This document shows positions 1-4,180 of a DNA stretch of 5,384 bases, one piece after another. Numbering within the stretch: the first letter of the stretch is position 1; every line of letters begins with the position of its first letter. This DNA comes from Gammaproteobacteria bacterium (GTDB lineage: Bacteria > Pseudomonadota > Gammaproteobacteria > UBA9214): assembly GCA_020027635.1 (NCBI GenBank), contig JAHKKL010000138.1, forward strand, positions 1-5,384. The letters are read 5' to 3'. The notes under the pieces are model-generated. The model had not been told where the DNA came from. It did no database searches and saw only the letters and a program-made list of their open reading frames with translations. The position numbers and the translations under genes were made by a program.

Positions 1-722
1 ATGGCTTCGACGATGGCCACCGGATAGCCGGGCGGGAACTTGCCGCCCAGTCCGGATGTGGTCAGGAGGTCACCGGGGCGTACGTCGGCATTGTTCGAAA
101 TGTAGGGCAGATCCAGCCGGTTGATGGTGCCGCTGCCGATGGCGATGGTCCGCATGCCGTTGCGGTTGACCTGCACAGGGATCGCATGCGAGGTATCGGT
201 GATCAACAGGGCGGTTGAGGTGTAGGGCCCGACATGCACGACCTGACCCATTACGCCGTTGGCGTCGAGCAGGGGCTGGCCCGCATAGACATTGTCCAGT
301 TCGCCCTTGTTGATGACGATCTGGTGCTGGTAGGGATCGAGATTGGCGGATAGCAGCTCCGCCACCAGGATCTTCTGGCCGACCTGGAAGGATGAGTCGA
401 GCAGTTCGCGCAGGCGGATGTTCTCGACCTCCAGTGACTGCAGTTTCTGACCCTGTGCCTTGAGCATCAGAATCTGGGTGCGCAGGCTGGCGTTTTCTTC
501 TTGCAGTTGGCGGCGCGTGGCCAGGGATTCGCTGAACCATCCATAGGCCGAGCCGGGCAGTTCCACGATCATCTGCAGCGGGTAGATCACCACCGACAGG
601 CCGGCGCGCACCGACTCGATGTGCAGCTGGCGATGGTCCATCGTCATCAGCACGACCGACAGGGCCACGAACACTACCAGCCGTGCCGTAATCGAGGGAC
701 CCTGTGTGAAAATCAGTTTAAT
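1..722 (-). CDS. mreC: MreC, rod-shape-determining protein (partial, N-terminal 240 residues)
   Basis: MreC is a bitopic inner-membrane protein of the elongasome. It links cytoplasmic MreB filaments to periplasmic peptidoglycan synthesis through MreD, RodA and PBP2. The minus-strand frame reads continuously from 722 to the window edge, so the C-terminus is missing (the family is roughly 270-370 aa). Visible parts are a short cytoplasmic start KLIFTQGPS (2-10), one membrane segment (about 12-28, rich in V, L and A), a predicted coiled coil (about 65-112, e.g. RRQLQEENASLR and LEVENIRLRELL), and then the beta-barrel domain. That domain includes the conserved NLDPYQHQIVINKG, ANGVMGQVV, SHAIPVQVNRNG and LLTTSGLGGKFPPGYPVA (to 236). 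The start is unusual: no in-frame ATG, GTG or TTG lies near the conserved N-terminus. An ATT at 722-720 sits 7 nt after AAGGGG (735-730), which I take as the start. The gene lies 110 bp downstream of mreB and is probably cotranscribed. Identity is very secure; the start is less so. Confidence 0.95.
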   Translation of the reverse strand, partial: MKLIFTQGPSITARLVVFVALSVVLMTMDHRQLHIESVRAGLSVVIYPLQMIVELPGSAYGWFSESLATRRQLQEENASLRTQILMLKAQGQKLQSLEVENIRLRELLDSSFQVGQKILVAELLSANLDPYQHQIVINKGELDNVYAGQPLLDANGVMGQVVHVGPYTSTALLITDTSHAIPVQVNRNGMRTIAIGSGTINRLDLPYISNNADVRPGDLLTTSGLGGKFPPGYPVAIVEA

Positions 723-727
723 GGGAT

Positions 728-735
728 CACCCCTT
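728..735 (-). promoter_or_regulatory. Shine-Dalgarno sequence deciding the mreC AUU start
   Basis: On the minus strand AAGGGG (735-730) precedes ATT at 722 by 7 nt, an ideal spacing. The only nearby canonical start codon is GTG at 730-728. It overlaps the purine tract, so it would have almost no spacing, and its frame meets TGA after five codons (GTG ATC CCA TTA AAC TGA). The purine tract therefore supports initiation at ATT, giving a protein that begins (M)KLIFTQGPS, which matches the usual MreC N-terminus. Confidence 0.55.
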
Positions 736-832
736 GTATAACGTGGTGCTGATCCGCAAGCAAAACACGCCCCGCGGTTGGCCCGCTATTCTCGCTTATT
801 TGCCACGTCAGGGCGGCACGGGGTTGTCGCGG

Positions 833-1882
833 CTATTCCACGGTGAAGACGTCGCCGCCTCGCTCGTCGAACATTTCCAGGGCGCGACCGCCGCCGCGCG
901 CGACACAGGTGAGCGGATCATCGGCCACGACCACCGGCAGGCCGGTTTCCTCCATCAGCAGGCGGTCGATGTCGCGCAGCAGCGCCCCCCCGCCGGTGAG
1001 CACGATACCGCGTTCGGCGACATCGGCGCCCAGTTCGGGCGGCGTCTGCTCCAGCGCCGTCTTCACGGCTCCGACGATGCCGGCCAGGGGTTCCTGCAGG
1101 GATTCGAGGATTTCGTTGCTGTTCAGGGTGAAGGCGCGGGGGATGCCCTGGGAGAGGTTGCGCCCCTTCACCTCGATCTCCTTGACCTCCTTGCCGGGGT
1201 AGGCGGAGCCGATCTCGTGCTTGATGCGCTCCGCGGTCGCCTCGCCGATCAGGGTGCCGTAGTTGCGCCGCACATAGTTGATGATGGCATCGTCGAAGCG
1301 GTCGCCGCCGATGCGGACCGATGATGAATAAACGATGCCGTTCAGTGAGATAACCGCCACTTCCGAGGTGCCGCCGCCGATGTCGAGCACCATGGAGCCA
1401 CGCGCCTCGTTGACCGGCATTCCGGCGCCGATGGCCGCGGCCATGGGTTCCTCGATCAGGTAGACTTCGCGCGCGCCGGCGCCAGCGGCCGACTCGCGGA
1501 TGGCGCGGCGTTCCACCTGGGTAGAGCCGCAGGGCACGCAGATCAGGACGCGCGGGCTCGGTTTGAAGAAACGCGATTCGTGCACCTTGTGGATGAAGTG
1601 CTGCAGCATCTTCTCGGTGATGGTGAAATCCGCGATCACGCCGTCTTTCAGTGGCCGGATGGCGGTGATGTTTCCGGGGGTGCGGCCCAGCATCAGCTTG
1701 GCTTCCATGCCCACGGCGGCGATGCTCTTGGGACCGCCCGGACCGCGGTCCTGGCGTATGGCGACCACCGAAGGCTCGTTCAGCACGATCCCCTGACCGC
1801 GTACGTAAATCAGCGTATTGGCGGTGCCCAGGTCGATAGACAGGTCGTTTGAAAACAGGCCGAATAAACTTTTGAGTACCAT
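833..1882 (-). CDS. mreB: MreB, actin-like rod-shape-determining protein
   Basis: MreB is a bacterial actin homologue. It polymerises with ATP into membrane-bound filaments that orient the elongasome during sidewall synthesis. The product is 349 aa, close to the 347 aa I recall for E. coli. In order it shows an N-terminal amphipathic, membrane-binding segment (MVLKSLFGLF, 1-10), the phosphate-1 loop SIDLGTANTLIYV (15-27), and LNEPSVVAIR (34-43). These are followed by LGRTPGNITAIRPLKDGVIADF (65-86), the connect-1/catalytic region VYLIEEPMAAAIGAG (140-154), phosphate-2 LDIGGGTSEVAVIS (166-179), and the adenosine motif VLTGGGALLRDIDRLL (294-309). All actin-fold motifs look intact. The ATG at 1882 is chosen because it gives the family N-terminus and has AAGGA (1891-1887) just upstream. 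The open frame continues upstream for 46 codons to 2020, but that stretch has no family similarity and overlaps the gatC start. The gene is first in the mreBC operon and divergent from gatC. Confidence 0.98.
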   Translation of the reverse strand: MVLKSLFGLFSNDLSIDLGTANTLIYVRGQGIVLNEPSVVAIRQDRGPGGPKSIAAVGMEAKLMLGRTPGNITAIRPLKDGVIADFTITEKMLQHFIHKVHESRFFKPSPRVLICVPCGSTQVERRAIRESAAGAGAREVYLIEEPMAAAIGAGMPVNEARGSMVLDIGGGTSEVAVISLNGIVYSSSVRIGGDRFDDAIINYVRRNYGTLIGEATAERIKHEIGSAYPGKEVKEIEVKGRNLSQGIPRAFTLNSNEILESLQEPLAGIVGAVKTALEQTPPELGADVAERGIVLTGGGALLRDIDRLLMEETGLPVVVADDPLTCVARGGGRALEMFDERGGDVFTVE

Positions 1883-1925
1883 GGAGTCCTTGTCCGGGAA
1901 AGGTAGGTCGTCATCAAAGTGGGGT

Positions 1926-1954
1926 AATCTATCAACGGGGGGAGCTTTGGGCAA
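1926..1954 (-). promoter_or_regulatory. Candidate sigma70-type promoter for mreBC
   Basis: On the minus strand a TTGCCC box (1954-1949) is separated by 17 bp from TAGATT (1931-1926). Each matches the consensus at four of six positions and the spacing is ideal. Transcription would begin near 1919, giving a leader of about 37 nt before the mreB ATG at 1882. For the opposite direction only a weak candidate is seen: TTGGGC at 1947-1952, 16 bp, TACCTT at 1969-1974, preceded by TGC. If both are real, the divergent mreB and gatC promoters overlap. This is inferred from consensus matching only. Confidence 0.35.
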
Positions 1955-2018
1955 GGAGTCAATTGTGCTACCTTTGCGGCCCTGTTGAGAACCACTCGTG
2001 CAGTCACCGGAGCCCTGC

Positions 2019-2306
2019 ATGGCGCTAGAAGCCGCGCAAGTCGAAAAAATCGCTCACCTCGCCCGCCTGGGCATCGACGCGGACGCTATCCCTGACTATG
2101 CGCGCAACCTGTCCGCTATCCTGGCCTTCGTCGAGCAGCTGAACCGCGTGGATACGACGGGCGTGGAGCCGCTGGCCCACCCGCTGGAGGCCACGCAGCG
2201 CCTGCGGCCCGATGTCGTGACCGAGCCGAATGAGCGCGAGAAATTCCTGCGTAACGCACCCCTGACCGAGGACGGGCTGTACCTGGTACCCAGGGTGATC
2301 GAGTGA
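2019..2306 (+). CDS. gatC: GatC, Asp-tRNA(Asn)/Glu-tRNA(Gln) amidotransferase subunit C
   Basis: GatC is the small subunit that wraps around the GatA-GatB interface and stabilises the tRNA-dependent amidotransferase. The product is 95 aa, the normal family length. It shows the N-terminal helix MALEAAQVEKIAHLARLGI (1-19), the central helix with LSAILAFVEQLNRVDTTGVEPLAHP, the motif EATQRLRPDVVTE, and the usual C-terminal LYLVPRVIE. The start is ATG 2019, preceded by GGAG (2009-2012) with 6 nt spacing and matching the MALE start seen in pseudomonad GatC. A GTG at 1998 in the same frame would add seven residues without family support. The gene is divergent from mreB (136 bp between starts) and is the first gene of gatCAB, but it is separated from gatA by an unusually long 380-bp gap full of repeats. 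There is no sign of truncation. Confidence 0.97.
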   Translation: MALEAAQVEKIAHLARLGIDADAIPDYARNLSAILAFVEQLNRVDTTGVEPLAHPLEATQRLRPDVVTEPNEREKFLRNAPLTEDGLYLVPRVIE

Positions 2307-2317
2307 CCGGCGGCGTC

Positions 2318-2337
2318 GCGGGTCGACCCGGACCCGC
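2318..2337 (+). other. Short hairpin just downstream of gatC
   Basis: GCGGGTC (2318-2324) and GACCCGC (2331-2337) form a perfect 7-bp stem with a 6-nt loop, starting 12 bp after the gatC stop. An alternative fold uses the palindrome GGGTCGACCC (2320-2329). No T-tract follows (the next bases are CAGCAAGCC), so it is not a convincing intrinsic terminator. It might protect the 3' end of a gatC transcript or be a chance GC-rich palindrome. Confidence 0.4.
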
Positions 2338-2392
2338 CAGCAAGCCGCCCCCGCTGCTGAAAGCGCTGGCAGGATGCCGACCCGAATGCCAC

Positions 2393-2420
2393 TTGATTTA
2401 TGGGATATCGTCTGTATAAA
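2393..2420 (+). promoter_or_regulatory. Candidate sigma70-type promoter for gatAB within the gatC-gatA gap
   Basis: TTGATT (2393-2398) is followed after 16 bp by TATAAA (2415-2420), matching consensus at four and five of six positions. The site lies in an AT-rich patch (about 2391-2430) that stands out in GC-rich surroundings. Transcription would start near 2427, just before the long palindrome at 2432, giving a leader of about 260 nt before gatA. If functional, it would let gatA and gatB be expressed independently of gatC, which the 380-bp gap would make useful. This rests on consensus matching only. Confidence 0.45.
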
Positions 2421-2431
2421 CGTACAATTGG

Positions 2432-2500
2432 CCACGGAAACACACGGAAGAACACGGACTATACACTGACAGTTTCTATCTCTTCCGCGTGTTTCCGTGG
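2432..2500. repeat. Long imperfect palindrome with a 10-bp CACGGA periodic repeat (REP/MITE-like)
   Basis: CCACGGAAACACACGGAAGA (2432-2451) pairs with TCTTCCGCGTGTTTCCGTGG (2481-2500). The match is 19 of 20 positions, the only mismatch being A2444 opposite C2488, around a 29-nt loop (2452-2480). The left arm also contains three direct copies of CACGGA spaced exactly 10 bp apart, starting at 2433, 2443 and 2453. I recall very similar CACGGAAA-type palindromes as dispersed intergenic repeats in environmental proteobacterial genomes, but cannot confirm this here. Immediately 3' is TTATTTCT (2501-2508), so on the plus strand the stem plus T-rich tail resembles a long-loop terminator or attenuator. 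No reading frame is evident. Confidence 0.75.
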
Positions 2501-2520
2501 TTATTTCTCAGGGTTGGGAG

Positions 2521-2649
2521 GTAGCCTGGGTTGAACGCAGTGAAACCCGGGTTTGCGGAGTCCATCCATGGACTCCGCCCTACGGGCCAGCCTGCGGCTG
2601 TCCAACATCGCTCCCGGCGATGTTGTCACTGCCGTTCAACCCAGGCTAC
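2521..2649. repeat. 129-bp palindromic REPIN/MITE-like element bounded by GTAG and CTAC
   Basis: The 17-bp ends GTAGCCTGGGTTGAACG (2521-2537) and CGTTCAACCCAGGCTAC (2633-2649) are perfect inverted repeats. After a one-base bulge (C2632) they continue for six more pairs (CAGTGA 2538-2543 with TCACTG 2626-2631), giving a 23-bp terminal stem. Inside are three perfect hairpins: GCGGAGTCCA/TGGACTCCGC (2555-2578, 4-nt loop), CAGCC/GGCTG (2588-2600), and CAACATCGC/GCGATGTTG (2603-2625, 5-nt loop). Alternatively the left end folds alone: CCTGGGTT (2525-2532) with AACCCGGG (2544-2551). A GTAG tetranucleotide followed by an imperfect hairpin is the hallmark of REP sequences mobilised by RAYT (TnpA-REP) transposases, and two inverted REPs form a REPIN. 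No transposase is encoded here, so it would move in trans. The exact family is unassigned. Confidence 0.7.
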
Positions 2650-2663
2650 TTACCTTAAGTAAG
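2649..2663. other. Small palindrome abutting the repeat element, upstream of gatA
   Basis: CTTAC (2649-2653) and GTAAG (2659-2663) form a 5-bp stem around CTTAA. The centre includes the palindrome CTTAAG (2654-2659). It starts at the last base of the 129-bp element and ends 23 bp before the gatA ATG. It could be an operator-like site, a relic of the insertion, or chance. No function is assigned. Confidence 0.25.
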
Positions 2664-2686
2664 CGCCATTCGACCGCGATCCGTTT

Positions 2687-4141
2687 ATGCACCAGAAAAC
2701 CCTCGTTGAACTGTCCGCCGCCCTCGGGCGCGGCGAGTTCTCCAGCGAAGAACTCACCCGCGCCTGCCTGGCGCGGGTCGCGGCGCTGGACGGGCAGCTC
2801 AACAGCTTCATCACCGTGACCGGCGAGCAGGCGCTCTCGGCCGCGCGTGCGGCGGACCGGCGCATCCAGGCCGGCGAGGCCGGGACGCTCACGGGCATCC
2901 CGTTCGCCCATAAGGATATTTTCTGCACCGAGGGGGTGCGCACCAGTTGCGGCTCCCGCATGCTGGACAACTTCGTGGCCCCCTACGACGCCACCGTGAC
3001 GCGGAGACTGAAGGACGCCGGCGCGGTGATGATCGGCAAGACCAACATGGATGAATTCGCCATGGGCTCATCCAACGAAACGAGCTACTACGGCCCGGTG
3101 AAAAACCCCTGGGACACGGCCGCGGTACCCGGAGGTTCTTCCGGCGGGTCGGCCGCGGCGGTGGCGGCGCGCCTGGTCCCCGTCGCCACCGGCACCGACA
3201 CCGGCGGCTCGATCCGTCAGCCGGCCGCCCTGTGCGGCATCACCGGCATCAAGCCCACCTACGGGCGCGTGTCGCGTTACGGCATGATCGCGTTCGCCTC
3301 CAGCCTCGATCAGGGAGGACCGTTCGCGCGCACGGCCGAGGATGCGGCCGTGATGCTGGCGGCCATGGCCGGATTCGATCCGCGCGATTCAACCAGCGTG
3401 GACCGGCCGGTCGATGACTACCGTGCCGGCCTCTCGGATTCCCTGCGGGGTCTGCGCATCGGGCTGCCGAAGGAATATTTCGGCGCCGGGCTGGACGGCG
3501 GGGTGGCGGCGGTGATCGAGGCGGCCCTGGCCGAGTACCAGCGGCTGGGCGCGACCCTCGTGGACATCAGCTTGCCCAATACCGCGCTGTCGGTGCCGGC
3601 CTACTACGTGGTCGCGCCCGCGGAATGCTCATCCAACCTCTCGCGTTTCGACGGCGTGCGCTACGGCTACCGGGCGGAAAATCCGCGCGACCTGGAGGAC
3701 CTGTACAAACGCTCGCGCGGCGAGGGATTCGGCGCCGAGGTCAAACGCCGCATCATGATCGGAACCTATGCGCTGTCGGCCGGCTACTACGATGCCTACT
3801 ATCTCAAGGCGCAGCAGGTGCGGCGCCTGATCCGCGAGGATTTCCTGCGCGCCTTCGAACGCGTCGACGTCATCATGGGGCCGACCTCGCCCGGCGTCGC
3901 CTTCCGGCTGGGCGAGAAGGCCGATGATCCGGTGACCATGTACCTGTCCGACATCTACACCATCGCCGTCAATCTCGCCGGGCTGCCGGGTATGTCCATC
4001 CCCGCCGGCTTCGCCGCCGGACTGCCGGTGGGACTGCAACTCATCGGCAACTACTTCGAGGAGGGGCGGCTGCTCGCCGTCGGGCATCAGTACCAGCAGG
4101 TCACGGACTGGCACCTGCGCTGCCCGCAGGGTTTCGCATGA
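2687..4141 (+). CDS. gatA: GatA, Asp-tRNA(Asn)/Glu-tRNA(Gln) amidotransferase subunit A (glutaminase)
   Basis: GatA is the amidase-signature subunit that hydrolyses glutamine and delivers ammonia through a tunnel to GatB. The product is 484 aa, the usual length. The catalytic Lys, cis-Ser and Ser triad is intact by alignment to family motifs: K76 in FAHKD (73-77), S151 in PGGSSGGSAAA (148-158), and the nucleophile S175 in GTDTGGSIRQPA (169-180). S151 and S175 have the expected 24-residue separation. Other family blocks are GVRTSCGSRMLDNF (83-96), GKTNMDEFAMGSSNE (117-131), GIKPTYGRVSRYGM (187-200), ASSLDQGGP (204-212), and the C-terminal LAGLPGMSIPAGF (429-441) and GLPVGLQLIG (445-454). The start ATG 2687 gives the family N-terminus (MHQKTLVELS). 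However, no clear Shine-Dalgarno sequence precedes it (CCGCGATCCGTTT), which is odd next to gatC. gatB follows after 39 bp. Confidence 0.98.
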   Translation: MHQKTLVELSAALGRGEFSSEELTRACLARVAALDGQLNSFITVTGEQALSAARAADRRIQAGEAGTLTGIPFAHKDIFCTEGVRTSCGSRMLDNFVAPYDATVTRRLKDAGAVMIGKTNMDEFAMGSSNETSYYGPVKNPWDTAAVPGGSSGGSAAAVAARLVPVATGTDTGGSIRQPAALCGITGIKPTYGRVSRYGMIAFASSLDQGGPFARTAEDAAVMLAAMAGFDPRDSTSVDRPVDDYRAGLSDSLRGLRIGLPKEYFGAGLDGGVAAVIEAALAEYQRLGATLVDISLPNTALSVPAYYVVAPAECSSNLSRFDGVRYGYRAENPRDLEDLYKRSRGEGFGAEVKRRIMIGTYALSAGYYDAYYLKAQQVRRLIREDFLRAFERVDVIMGPTSPGVAFRLGEKADDPVTMYLSDIYTIAVNLAGLPGMSIPAGFAAGLPVGLQLIGNYFEEGRLLAVGHQYQQVTDWHLRCPQGFA

Positions 4142-4170
4142 ACCGCGTGATACCACCCTGCAACCGCGCC

Positions 4171-4175
4171 GGTGA
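4171..4175 (+). promoter_or_regulatory. Ribosome binding site of gatB
   Basis: GGTGA (4171-4175) lies 5 nt before ATG 4181 and supports that start. The predicted protein begins MEWETVIGLEIHAQL, matching the conserved GatB N-terminus. The site falls in the 39-bp gap after the gatA stop, consistent with gatA and gatB being read from one transcript. Confidence 0.5.
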
Positions 4176-4180
4176 CTGAC

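Noticed and set aside
70..540. 156-codon open frame on the minus strand inside mreC
   Set aside because: It is in a different frame from the clear MreC reading. The R, H, P and Q-rich product has no family features, so it is a shadow.
735..763. Promoter for mreC in the mreB-mreC gap (TTGCTT, 17 bp, TATACA on the minus strand)
   Set aside because: The -35 match is poor, and the predicted start would fall at about 728, inside or after the mreC Shine-Dalgarno sequence. The rest of the 110-bp gap shows no strong hairpin or terminator, so cotranscription with mreB is more likely.
1998..2018. Upstream GTG start for gatC
   Set aside because: It would add seven residues absent from known GatC proteins; ATG 2019 has a better-placed GGAG.
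1883..2020. 46-codon upstream extension of mreB
   Set aside because: The extension has no MreB similarity, overlaps the gatC start, and the internal ATG 1882 has its own ribosome binding site and the conserved N-terminus.
2521..2649. Integron attC recombination site
   Set aside because: The ends contain GTTGAAC (2530-2536) and GTTCAAC (2634-2640), which fit the core motifs singly but in the wrong order: attC needs RYYYAAC first and GTTRRRY last. No integrase or cassette is present.
2432..2649. CRISPR array
   Set aside because: The repeats are inverted, of unequal sequence, and not regularly spaced by unique spacers. The 10-bp periodicity is far too short.
2553..2819. 88-codon open frame overlapping the repeat element and the start of gatA
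   Set aside because: It is translated through the palindromic repeat and an alternative frame of gatA, has no recognisable motif, and is best explained as chance.
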